A stretch of DNA of 64,000 nucleotides from Burhinus oedicnemus (lineage: Eukaryota; Chordata; Aves; Charadriiformes; Burhinidae), in NCBI GenBank assembly GCA_008921705.1, contig VFFE01009164.1, positions 2,656,785 through 2,720,784 of the forward strand. Direction: 5' to 3'. Numbering within the stretch: position 1 is the stretch's first letter; every line of letters starts with the position of its first letter. This document shows positions 39,106 to 49,800 of the stretch, in pieces. The notes beneath the pieces are model-generated. The model ran no database searches. It saw nothing but the letters and a program-made list of their open reading frames with translations, and was not told the origin of the DNA. Position numbers and translations under genes: made by a program.

Positions 39106-39255
39106 ACTGGCTGCAGATCCCAGTTTTCTTCACTAGGAGGATCCCAGGCATGTAGTGCTATCTTCCACAGCCTGATCTGCTGGTCCCAGGATCTACGGCT
39201 GTACTTCTTGAATTTGTTGGGAGTTCTAGGATGAACTCCTGGTATTCGCTGATTC
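39106..39255 (-). CDS. SLBP2-like exon 6 equivalent (RNA-binding domain, second half)
   Basis: 150 bases, the same length as the canonical exon. It encodes [17 protein letters not shown] and [19 protein letters not shown]. The donor is ambiguous. The homologous position gives CCAGT|GTGTGT (phase 2, joins the 38.28-kb exon in frame). A better-looking GTATGA four bases on (end 39102, phase 0) would place TAG at the start of that next exon. Read-through stops at TGA one codon later. Confidence 0.93.
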
Positions 39256-42200
39256 CTGTAAATATACAGTAACATTTATTATTTCAGAACAAGATTTTCG
39301 TTCTTAAAAAAAAAATCCTCAGTCCATCAGATCACAGAGGCACCAGTGGTCTAATACATAAAATATTCATATTTTTAAACATGTAGCTGAAATACGTATG
39401 CTCTAAAACACTGTCAAAAACAGACCGCACAAGCAACAACTAACAATGACATGCTGAGTCAGACCAGAGGTTCATCCAGTCCAGCACCCACAGCTGCCAA
39501 AAGCAGATCCCTACTACCCATGGAGAAAAACGAAACAGAAGCAGCATAATTCATACCCCCTCAATAGTAACCTAGCCTCCAGCTACTTCTGTCTCAGTTT
39601 TTTCCTTTGTATCTAGTATCATACTGAGTCTGGCTGGGATGGAGTTAACCTCCTTTACAGCAGTCCCTGTAGTGCTGTGTTTTGGATTTATGGCTAGAAC
39701 AGTGCTGATAACATACTAATTTTTGGCTGTTGCTGAACAATGCTTGCACAGCTTCAAGGCCTTCTCTTTTACCTGCCCTGCCCCCTCCCACAGCCACTAA
39801 GCTGAGGGTGAACAAGAAGCTGAGAGGGGAAGCCACTGGGACAGCTGACTTGAATTACCCAAAGAGAAATTCCACACCATATAATGTCATGCTCAGCAAT
39901 AAAAAAGGGGCAGAGGAAGAAGGGGAGATGTCTTCCGAAGTGGCCACTGCTCAGAGACTGTCACGGCACCTGTCTGCGAGTGACTGCTTTTGCATTACTT
40001 GCCNNNNNNNNNNNNNNNNNNNNGCCCCCCCCCCCCCGCCCCCTTTTTTTCCTTCACCTACTAAACTGCCCTTATCTCAATCCATCAGTTTGCTTGCTTT
40101 TGCTCTTCCTGTTTCCCCATCCCACCAGGGAGAGGAAAGGGAGCAAGTAGCTGTGTGGGTACTTGGCTGCTGGCAGGGGTCAACCCATAAGTATCTTCAA
40201 TGAACTTTTATTCCACCATTGTCCGTGCAATATTACAATGGGGATTACTATAATTCTAAAGAGCATTTGTTTTTTGGGAGCATAGACAACAAAGTACCCC
40301 CACTCTCTAGGTAAAATGTAAATAATATGCCCTTCCACTGAACCTACGCTGGGCAGACATTATAACAATGCTGTCCGGGACCAACCAATGGCTTGAAGTG
40401 CTATTTTTCCAATGGTAACCCAAATGCCGATCCTGCCCACCACAGATCACTGGCGAGCTCACTCAAACTGTATCTTCAATATAAAATAATCCTGTTTATA
40501 GTCCTACCATATTGGAGTCATTTTTAAGTTTTAAATCACACAAAGTACCTTGGTCTCAAGTGGTTCCCCCTATCAGCTTCACAGACCAATGGACTTAGCC
40601 ATAACATTTTTTGTAAGATAAAAACACACCCCTGCTAAAGAACATTATTATAAACCACCCCATTAAAATGCCACCCAGAACACTCTTTTTAATTTTATCC
40701 CATGTTTTTTTCTGAACATTGTTCTCACCCTTTCCTATTCTCCACCTGTGGTTTAACAGATCACAGCACAGCTATCCAAGTCCCAGGCATCACCATAAGT
40801 GATGTCCTACCACTGAGGACAAAATTACAATTCACAAAGCAATTCAAGACTCTTTGGAGAAATAAGTGTTACTGAAGATGTGATCACGATATTGTGTGGT
40901 ATCTGTGATCAATTACTGTATCTGTTGTTGATTTTTAGTCATCTAGTCTAATCTTTCAAGTTTAGCTCAACAACAAGCTTGCAGTGTCCACTGCACTTCG
41001 CTGGCAATTTTCACAACAGACTCCTGCAAGTAGAATACAGAGAAAGCTGGCAACTCTAAGTAGTAAGCCATATTTAGAAAAACACCTCTAAAAATAACCC
41101 TCAAAACAAAAAAACGCAAGAACACAGATGCACATCCACACATTAGTACAGACTAGCTTCTGAATCTTGACAGATTACTCTGCAGTAATCAGAGGGGGCT
41201 GGCTAAGAAATCTTGATTTCAAGTGCCACAATTCACAGACTCTGAAGCTCAAAGTGGAATGACAGAGAAAGCAAGAAATCCAGGTTTTCATTTGTTAGTT
41301 ACTGATGAATCACTGAAGACTGGTTTCCCTTACCAATACTTAAATGCAAGGCTTTATTCAGTCCTCATTCAAAGATGTAATTTCCTAGTATCAATTAACT
41401 TCACCCTGGCCTAGCAACACAGTCACCAGAAGTGTCACAGGGAGCTGATTAATACAGAATTTATTTAAATTATATATGCTACTAGCAACGGCAATACACA
41501 AAGGGAATATTTAGCTTTAAATTTTCGCTACCTACATTTTCTTGTATGCAGAAAATACCTGGCTTCTCTTTGATAAAAATAATTTTTTTTAAAGTTTTCT
41601 TCACTTACTGTTCATATAATTTTAAGAGAACTAAAGCTGTGTGCTGACCTACAGACACGTCAGGAACAAATAAGAGTTTATTTGGAAACATACAACATAG
41701 TACAACTTACTTCGGAACTTCTTTAATGTATCTGTCATAGGCAAGGGTGTTCTTTCCAAAATTGATCTGTTTCTGTCTTCTCCTAAGAACCACTTCATCT
41801 GTTTCCCTTTCAGCTGGATTAGCAGAAGCACTTGAAACAGAACTTAAAAATAAAAATTAGAATTAAGTTGAAAAGAACCTTAATAGCTTTACAACAAGTT
41901 ATATAAACACATACTCTAGAACTGCATGTATTCTTACTCTGATAGCGCAACTCTTACTTCACTGGTTTGCAGAAGTGAAAGTTGTGCAAACCAAATAAAT
42001 CACTACAACAAAAAGAGTAGGTTTTGCAAGTTAACGCAATTGCTCAGGTTTGTAACAAGTAAACATACACTCAAGGGTACCAGTGCTAGAGCTGCCTTAC
42101 TAAAAGCTTATAGCTAGTCCTACAACAAGCAAATCAAATGGTACATGATTACTGCATATACGTCTAACAGCCTCCCAATATAAATATGAAAAGGCTTAAA

Positions 42201-45200
42201 TTCAATAAAACGAAGATGAATAATGTAAAGGAGGCTAGTTTGAATGATCTAATAGCCATTTCTCTTTATAGGCATTGACAGTTGTTTTTCATTTTTCCTT
42301 TCATTATCCAATATTTTCTCTTATGGAAAGTTGCAATGAATACGCAATTTAAGCTGAAAAAGAAGAGCATATGAAATGATCATACAAGTAGCTTTTGAGA
42401 TAAGACTTCTCAGTGCTAGTCTCTCCTTAAGGCTTCCTTTAGGTTTGACAAAACAGCCTGGCTATGTTTCAAATCTTCACTAATGCACGTAAAGTAGCCG
42501 GAGATCATCAGATGGCTATTGCTAAAACCAATGCAACAATAGTTAAGAATTACTCAATACCTACTTTGTAATTTTTTTATTTGATGTCCTCATTGTTTTG
42601 CCTTCTTCAATTCTACCTTCCCAGTCAGGGCAACCAGAAAGAGGCCTAGAATATTCTGCCGTTGTAGAGCTGGAAAATAACGAGGACTCGATATGAACAT
42701 TTGATGCTCATAACATATTTAATGAACAGAAACTTCAATAGTGGACAAAAACAGCTCCACAATTGTAACACCATGGGCATGCCTCTACTCTATTTCAGTT
42801 CGAAGTCAAACGAATTGAAACACTTCAACTCAAGTCACCTTCAGCAGCAATGTAAGATTATCAGTTTTACTTTGCAGGGAAAGAAAATGGTCATGAAGTG
42901 AAATTCACGTCAGAATATAGACCTGAACATCTCTTAAAATACTCTCAGCTTAGCCAATGCTTCTTTCTACTCCTTGAGGACCTTCTCAATACCGCCATTC
43001 CATCAAAGAGCACAATAAATGGTCAAAATCATCAGTCTGTGCCCTGCTCTCTGTCATCAGCTAAGGACTTTGTAAAAGACAGAGGAGACACTGAAGAAAC
43101 AGAAAAATGCCTATCACATCAGCAGAACAAACATTTTGTCAGACACCATTGTATCCCAATATATTATTTCAAGAATGTAAGCTCTGCTGTGTAAAGCCAA
43201 AAAGGGAGCCAGGAAACTCTTAGTTAAATAACAGTTGGATCACTGCTGTTCTCTGAGTGAAGGAACGCTTACCGGGTTCCTCATTAACTTAAAAAAAAAA
43301 ATATAATAAATGACAACTGTAGAATGCTGTAATATTCTGAAGCGCTGAAAACTCCTCCTTTCAGTCTGTCCGCTTCTTTCAATGTTAATACCTCAACATT
43401 TAGCGCAAGTAATACGGATTTAGCTTATGATCTTCCTTTCCCTAAGCAGTTCCACATCCACAGATAAAACTACTATCCAAGCTGCCAATGTCATTTTAAC
43501 ACATGACAAAGATTCCACACTAAGAAGAAACATATCTACTCAGCAAAAGCAAAACACAAAATGCTGCTAGCACATCCAGTTTGACTCACAATTGTAACAT
43601 ACTGTTACTATTTTTTATGATAGCATCAAAGACATAGAAAACACTCCTGAATACAAGATCTTTCCTAAGCTCTTCAAAAGATTCATTTATTAACTGAAGC
43701 AATATTAAACATGCCATCAGAAATTACAGTTGCCTTCATATAACGTAATACTCAGAAATAGATATGATATATTATTTTCATGTGCCCTCAGTAAAATATT
43801 TCTTCTCTTCTAACTTATGTTCTACTCAGTTTTCTGCACATATCCAAGCACTCACCACTTTTCATACTTCCCGTCAGACATTAAGATACCAATCTCAACC
43901 ACTTCCTCCACCTGAGGCCTTTAGTCTAGAACATCCAAAAGCAAAGCAAAATACTCCTGGAACTACCTATAACATCTCAAATTGTACTTGGTACTAGACT
44001 ACCAAAAAAAAAAAAAAATTTCTAAAAACTGTAGTACAGCTGAATATACCAAGTGCACTGCCAAGTGAAGAGACAAACATGGTTTGCCCATACTTACATC
44101 TAGATGCGTAAGCAAAGCATAAAAAGTAAAAGCATATTGCTTCAATGGGAGTTTTATAATAACATTGAAGATTTCAGCAATAAAGGGCTTAAACTACTGC
44201 ATCAGTATATACCATTTCTCTCTTTCATATGGAATACTTGCTAATATTATGGCATGTATTTTAATTAGCCAGACTGAATGGTCTACTCTTGCATAATGCA
44301 GGTATCATTTGCTAACTCTGTGCTACTGTATTGTTAGTAAAAAATTAATTTAATCACGTCCAAGGTTTTGTTGGATTCCGAAAGAAAAGAATGCAGCAAA
44401 GTGAAGATTTAAAGAAACTTCACATTCATTCCGTACCTCTCCAGCCATTGGTCTAAATGCCTACATTGATATTCATCAAACACCAAAGAATCTGAATCAT
44501 TCCAGCTTCTATATTCCTGTTCTTGATGCCAGAAGTGTGGATGTTGCAAAGAACTAGAAAATAAGAATTTTCATCAGAAATCAAGTCACTGGTAGTCACC
44601 GAACATTGCCTATACAAAATAAATATGGACAATCTGAGTATAATCATTTATAGTTACAAAATGCTGATTTGGCACAGGTATGTGATTTGCATCAACTTAC
44701 TCATTCAGGCAACACTAACTTAAGAAAGGTGTTAGACGATGCAATTGCTGAGAAAAGGTCTTTGACTAATGCAATTAAGACATCAGAATTTTAAAATAAA
44801 CTGTTAATATTTAGACAATCAAAAGTATATCCCTTCTCTATTTGCAAACAAAAAGGGGGAAAAAACCCACTGAAGACTGTCATCAGTATTTACGGAACTG
44901 CTGACATGTGCCAGCATTCATAGATCCTCTCTCAGCAGTGCATTATTTGACATTTATATACCATACTATCCAGCACTAAACTCATGGAAGAGGCAAATAC
45001 AGAAACATCACTTCAACACAGGAAAATCGCGTGTCTAAGGAGAAGTAGGTCAAACGTTTATGTGGAAATAGTTTTACACAGGAAATTCTTTACCAGAAGC
45101 TGCTGCGGAGTCGTCACAAGTAAGTACGGGACAAGGAGCTACAGCAGGGTGCTTGCAACATGCTGGAAGGACAGCCAGAGATTGCTTAAGGATTAAGAGT

Positions 45201-46420
45201 TACCTACGTTTTCTTCCTCAGTTTTGGCAGCTTTGACATCTTAGATGATAGATTATTAAACAAAACGCTGTCATAGCATCTGCTAACATCAGACCTGGCT
45301 TCTGGGTAAGGACCACACCTGCAGACCAGCCACAACCTGCCTGACAGAATGACCCTCTATTGCAGACTCCACACAGTAAATACGCTGTTGCTCTGTATGT
45401 GCAAGTAAACAGTAAACGTACTGTTCTGTATGTGTGAGGTCTCTGTGCTCTTTAAGTCAACAAGTGAGAGGGAAGGAAGGTTTTTGTTATTTTAATCCTG
45501 GATTACCAGCCTATGTTTTTTTTCCCTTCCTCCTCCTCCACACTGGCCGGCTTTGGGAGTTCCCTCCTCCCAGAGGGCTCAAAGTTACTAACACACACCA
45601 CAAACAGCTTAATCCGAATCACAGATCTAGGCAAAAGGACGCTTTCAACACATTCGTTTTTTGCAAAGACAGTGAATGGATAAAACCTTTCTCTAAGCAT
45701 TCTCAATAACGATTCAATTTAAAGACTTGAAAGAAACAAAACAAGAAAAGAAGCAGCACAGCACCTAACATGCCTTAGCTACAACGCTATTTGAAAATCT
45801 AGGGAAAAATGCTCACCGAAGATTATGCCTTTTGGAAATACTGCACTATTTCGTTATCTCCAGTGCTTTGCAGTCCCCGCCCACGCCAGCATAAGCCTTA
45901 AGGCAGGCCCCAGGGCCCCAGCCGGGCCGGCGGCGCTTCACCCGAGCCCACACACCGCTGCCGGGGCTGCGGCGCACCTTCCGCTCCGAGCCCGACTCTC
46001 TCCCCGCCGCCGGAAGACAGCAAAGCAGCCTCACTCAGCAAGGAGACTCCCTCAGCGAGGGCGCCCGCCCGCAGGGCCCAGGAGGAGACGCCTGCTGGAG
46101 GGCAGCAAACTGCCAGCAGCTGCCTCTCCCCGCTACCCCTCGGGGCTACCGAGGGGGCTGCGGCTGAAGGCGGTAGAGGGTGGACGAAGCCCACCCTGCG
46201 ACCTCCCCACCGCCTACCCCAACAGGCGTCCTGCGACAGGCAGTGCCACACCCCCGCCCGCCGCCACACACCGGAGCCCCGGGAGCTCTACAGACGCCCC
46301 GAGGGAGCAATACCCCCCCCACGCCCCAGCCACCCCGGCCCTCCGCGGCAGCTCCCACCTGCGCAGCTCGTCCGGCTCCCCACCAGCGTGGCGCGGCAGG
46401 CCCCGCTGCCCGCCGAACAT
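39106..46420 (-). CDS. Second SLBP, SLBP2-like (core five exons)
   Basis: A tandem paralogue of SLBP with a full RNA-binding domain, most like the family annotated as oocyte-type SLBP2. Join on the minus strand: 46420-46359, 44553-44437, 42669-42565, 41842-41711, 39255-39106 (566 bases, about 189 residues). It begins [15 protein letters not shown]. Exon 3 has STTAEYS where the canonical gene has FTTPEGP, so the proline-directed phospho-site is gone. The translation motif is partly kept (DWEGRIEEG). No exon equivalent to exon 4 (cyclin docking YRRKLL) is found between 42,565 and 41,842, and skipping it keeps phase. The domain reads [40 protein letters not shown] (TPNK from residue 150). No canonical tail exon is visible. 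The gene may end just after exon 6 or continue into the exon array at 35.2-38.3 kb. Confidence 0.9.
39445..39600. repeat. Possible ancient LINE (L3/CR1-like) fragment
   Basis: TGCTGAGTCAGACCAGAGG followed by TTCATCCAGTCCAGCA resembles the conserved 3' block of ancient amniote L3/CR1 elements. It is very diverged and lies next to the LTR in the same intron. Confidence 0.4.
39621..40189 (+). mobile_element. Solo LTR of an avian endogenous retrovirus
   Basis: The stretch follows a common avian LTR: GAGTCTGGCTGGGATGGAGT at the start, GTCATGCTCAGCAATAAAA in the middle, then a CTACTAAACTGCCCTTATCTC block. It ends TTGGCTGCTGGCAGGGGTCA. Six-base direct repeats AGTATC at 39615-39620 and 40190-40195 bracket it, as expected of a target-site duplication. 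No internal region is present, so it is a solo LTR. It lies in the intron between the two RNA-binding-domain exons of the second SLBP and contains the assembly gap. Confidence 0.8.
40004..40023. other. Assembly gap (20 N)
   Basis: Twenty N bases inside the solo LTR, followed at once by a C-rich run (40,024-40,043). The gap is probably a polymerase or assembly failure at a C homopolymer, so its true length is unknown. Confidence 0.95.
41711..41842 (-). CDS. SLBP2-like exon 5 equivalent (RNA-binding domain, first half)
   Basis: 132 bases, identical in length to the canonical exon, phase 2-2, donor GTAAGT. It encodes [20 protein letters not shown] and [10 protein letters not shown]. One notable change from the canonical copy is Tyr to Phe in INYGKNT. 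Confidence 0.95.
42565..42669 (-). CDS. SLBP2-like exon 3 equivalent
   Basis: 105 bases, identical in length to the canonical exon, phase 2-2, acceptor TTTTCCAG and donor GTAGGT. It encodes [20 protein letters not shown] followed by [12 protein letters not shown]. The degron TTP is TTA, while the DW..xEE translation motif is recognisable. Confidence 0.92.
44437..44553 (-). CDS. SLBP2-like exon 2 equivalent
   Basis: 117 bases, phase 2-2, acceptor TTATTTTCTAG and donor GTACGG. It encodes [20 protein letters not shown] and ends WLE plus AG, aligning with canonical [18 protein letters not shown] and RLD. Confidence 0.92.
46359..46420 (-). CDS. SLBP2-like coding exon 1
   Basis: 62 bases: [20 protein letters not shown] plus two bases, donor GTGGGA. 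Phase 2 matches exon 2. An ATG 37 bases upstream (46457) has almost the same context, but it is out of frame and reaches a stop in exon 2, so 46420 is the better start. Confidence 0.8.
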
Positions 46421-46533
46421 GGCTGAGGCGAGCGGCGCTGCCGCCGCCACCGAACATGGCTGCGCCCCCGGCGCGGCGCCAGTCAGCGCGCAGGCGCGGC
46501 CCTTCCTCCTGCGAGGAGGCCGCCGTGAGCAGC

Positions 46534-46600
46534 GCGCATGCGCTGCATTCCTGCCGAGCGGGGTGCGCGGGGGGGAGGGGGCGGCCGCTGCGCATGCGCA
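46534..46600. promoter_or_regulatory. Two NRF1-type palindromes
   Basis: GCGCATGCGC at 46534-46543 and TGCGCATGCGCA at 46589-46600. The second is a perfect match to the NRF1 consensus YGCGCAYGCGCR. They lie 115-180 bases upstream of the ATG. I found no equivalent in the canonical SLBP promoter. Confidence 0.7.
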
Positions 46601-46641
46601 CAAAGTGCGGTGGGGCGGTGTGAGGGTGCTGCCGCCGCAGC

Positions 46642-46650
46642 GGCGGGAAA
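46642..46650. promoter_or_regulatory. E2F-like site upstream of SLBP2-like gene
   Basis: GGCGGGAAA, the reverse complement of TTTCCCGCC, a strong E2F consensus, about 225 bases upstream of the ATG. Confidence 0.5.
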
Positions 46651-46899
46651 GGGCCGCGGGGCGAGAGCGGTCGTTCAGCGCGGCTGGGGACAAAATAGGT
46701 TGCTCCTGCTAAAAAGCCGGTCGGTGGGTGAGGGAGGGAGGGAGGGAGGTGTCGCGTCCTGCAGGCTGCGCCGCCGTGAGGCGGCAGGACGCAGCTTCCC
46801 TCACGCCTACGGCAGCGTTTCCCTCACGGCCTCCCCCTCGCCCCCCCCAGGCCCGCCTCGCTAATCCGGCGGAACCGGCGTCCTGCCGTGGGAGCGTTA

Positions 46900-49800
46900 C
46901 TTCGCTCCTTAGCCAAGGGTTCGGCTTTGGGCAGGTTCGTGGTCTGCTGGGCGCGGTGAGCTGTCAGCTCAGCAAAGGCGGCTGATGGGCGCCACAACGT
47001 GCGCTCCAGAGAAACGTCCCACGTTTCATACCACTAATGGCATGCACTGCCACCTTCTATTGCCTGCGCTTGTTAACGCACCTAAGCAATGCCACAATGA
47101 AAAAAAATGTGTTTTATACGGGGCACGTCATTGCTATATGCCGGTGCTCCCCTGGAAAGACAAATTTCTAGTCATGGCTCCTGATTTCATGACATCCAGT
47201 GTCACTCCTTCACCCCGCTAGTTATGGAAAGTGCTTTTTTGTTTTTTCCCCTGGGATATATATATATGTTTTACACACCACCTTTCATTTATGTAACCCT
47301 CTGCATTCAGGTTATAGTAGGAAAATTATCAAAGAAGGAATTATCAGGTGCACCTTCAGGAGAATTTAAGCCCTCTTTGTATTCACGTGTTCTCAGCTAG
47401 AACATTGTATACACAAGTCAGAATGATTTTCACCCATACGAAGTTTTAACTGGCAAACATAACTTTAAAATGAAAACCAGAAGCCTTACATAAAATCAAT
47501 TGTATTTTTATTCAGCTCTTCCAAGAGTTGTAAGATTAACTACACGTATTCATTAAGCCTTTTCCTTAAAGGCTATCCAAATAATACTGTCCATTTTAAA
47601 ACAGGTAAGCTAGCTAGGTAAAAAAAAAAAAAAAAATTACAACCAAACCCTGTGGTATATCTTTGGAAGAAATGCATGTAAGAGCTCGAATATTTATATC
47701 TCAAGTCCTTAAATATATCAAAGTCAACATTTCTTAAGAAATGCACTCAGAACTTTAGTCAGTTGTGTCTTACGAGGTTTAGCCTGACTGGAATGGTACA
47801 TAGCTGCAGCCTACCAAGTTTCAACACAGTAAAAATACTCATACTGAAGAGATCACATAATAACCCGGTATTTTGGTTTCAAGTTACGGCAAGCCTCATG
47901 GTAAACCACTGCATTCATATCATGGATTCAAAATATGTCCTGCTTGGACAAAATGCCTTTTTTGGGTTAGCAAACTATGTTAACCTAAAAATCAACAGAT
48001 AACATATTTTGCCAATATTTTCTGGAATGCTACAGTTACAGAAATAACACAACTGTGGAAATAAATAATATAGCCACAGCCCATATTTTCTGAAACAAGT
48101 GTTCAGATGCAGCACAGAGGGAAATTTGGGCTATACATATATACATACATATGGAGTATTTACACTGACACTGTGCACCCACATATGGATTGTCTTATTG
48201 TAATGACATTACATTTATATAACATACTTCAGATTACTAACATTGCCTACCCAGAAATCAGTGATGTGGAAAAGCACAGACATAGCTGAAAATGCAACAC
48301 TAAATCACTAATAATTCAATAAAATTCTTTAAGTAAATATTTTAGCCCATCACATTACTTGGTTTGGTTTTTTTCTTAGAAAAGTGCTGTAAAAAACCTG
48401 ATTCTAAACCCCATGCTTATGTTTAAGAAACACACCAAGATTGGGTGGGAGGCAATGTATTTCTTTGTACTGCAAACAGAGATCTTCTCTAGAAACAGCC
48501 CTATACGTGCACATGGTTTTTCAGATGATGACCTGAAACTATCACGAAGACAAATTCTTATTTTTGTACTCTATTATTTCCATGTTCAGTGATTTATTTA
48601 AGACAAATAAGATATCAAATGACTGTGCAGGGAGAGGTCATGGTTTCTCCTACTGTCTCTAAAAATACGTCATACAAATTTTTAACAAGTTGGTTCTCTA
48701 ACACAGCCTTTAAGAAGCTTACAAACTTTGGAGGCATGCCAGATTACTTTGAGAATTTAAACTTGGAAAAAAAATATGCTTGTTTTAAGGAATTTAAGCC
48801 AGACACTTATTAACATAAATCATAATTTTATTTTGGTAGTTATTACTAAGTTTTCTACGAGGCACTTCTGTGTATAGAGCACTACCATTAAAAGATGCAA
48901 GAGTATTATACATTTATGACTTCCTTTGTCACGCTGTTATACTGGCAAAAGCAGTAAGATGAATAAAAGCAAAGTTCCACTGAAATGAAAACTTCCAATC
49001 AATTCAAAGTAGATTTCTGTAAAGAAATCCAGAACTCCACAGAAATCCACAGAACTCCACTGCACAAGCAATTAGGAAACTAAAGCTCTTATTACATGAG
49101 ATACTACTGGCAACTGACCTGTTTTTCGTGTATAAAACCATCTGCAACTACATGTATCTATTACCTAAGTTTCTTAAGGCCTTTAGGATTTTAACTTCAC
49201 AGATCTTTACAATAAGTATTTTTATTCCAAACAGGAAAAGAGTTGAATGACTGTCAGTAGCAAAACCACAACTCCAAAATTCTACCCTCTCTTCTGCAAC
49301 TATTTCAAGGACCACATCCCTCCTATCTGTGCCACCTTATGTAAACTTTCCAGAAGTAAATGTTACAAAAAGCTTATTTGTAAAGGCTGCTGTGTAATGA
49401 GGAGGTGCATGTCAGGTGACACCACCCAGCCCTGTAAGAATCTTCCAAAGGTTAAAAAATTCTGCAGAGACCATTTCAAACTTCCAAATAACCTTCTCAC
49501 AGAAGTACTGGAAAATATTTGAAATTCAATCACTGAACAGCTCCTTGATTTTTTATTAATTTTCAGACTTGTCAACAAATCTGTCTGAAACTCAGGAAAT
49601 CAATCCTATTCAGACAAAAAGGGACATGCCACTTAAGATCACTTCGAGAAAGAGGGACAAATCCAGTCTCAGTGTCAAATTTTCACTCTATACAATCCAA
49701 AACAATAGGTAATGAAAACCAGAATAATCACCCTTATCACTAGGTAGTACAGATAGTTGCATAGTAAATGTTGTATATGTAACAACTGAGATATGCTCAA

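Larger units (their letters stand above)
45860..46880. promoter_or_regulatory. CpG island and promoter of the SLBP2-like gene
   Basis: GC- and CpG-rich block spanning exon 1 and about 450 bases upstream. It has no TATA box. The long frames across it on both strands come from base composition and have no recognisable homology. Confidence 0.85.

Noticed and set aside
41843..42564. Possible exon 4 (cyclin-docking) remnant in the SLBP2-like intron
   Set aside because: One stretch near 42,300 has a faint AGAGAAAA..GATAATGAA resemblance, but there is no acceptor or donor and no open frame, so I treat exon 4 as absent.
45825..46864. A 295-codon plus-strand frame and others across the second CpG island
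   Set aside because: Same composition effect. Only the short minus-strand exon 1 of the SLBP2-like gene fits splice phase and homology.
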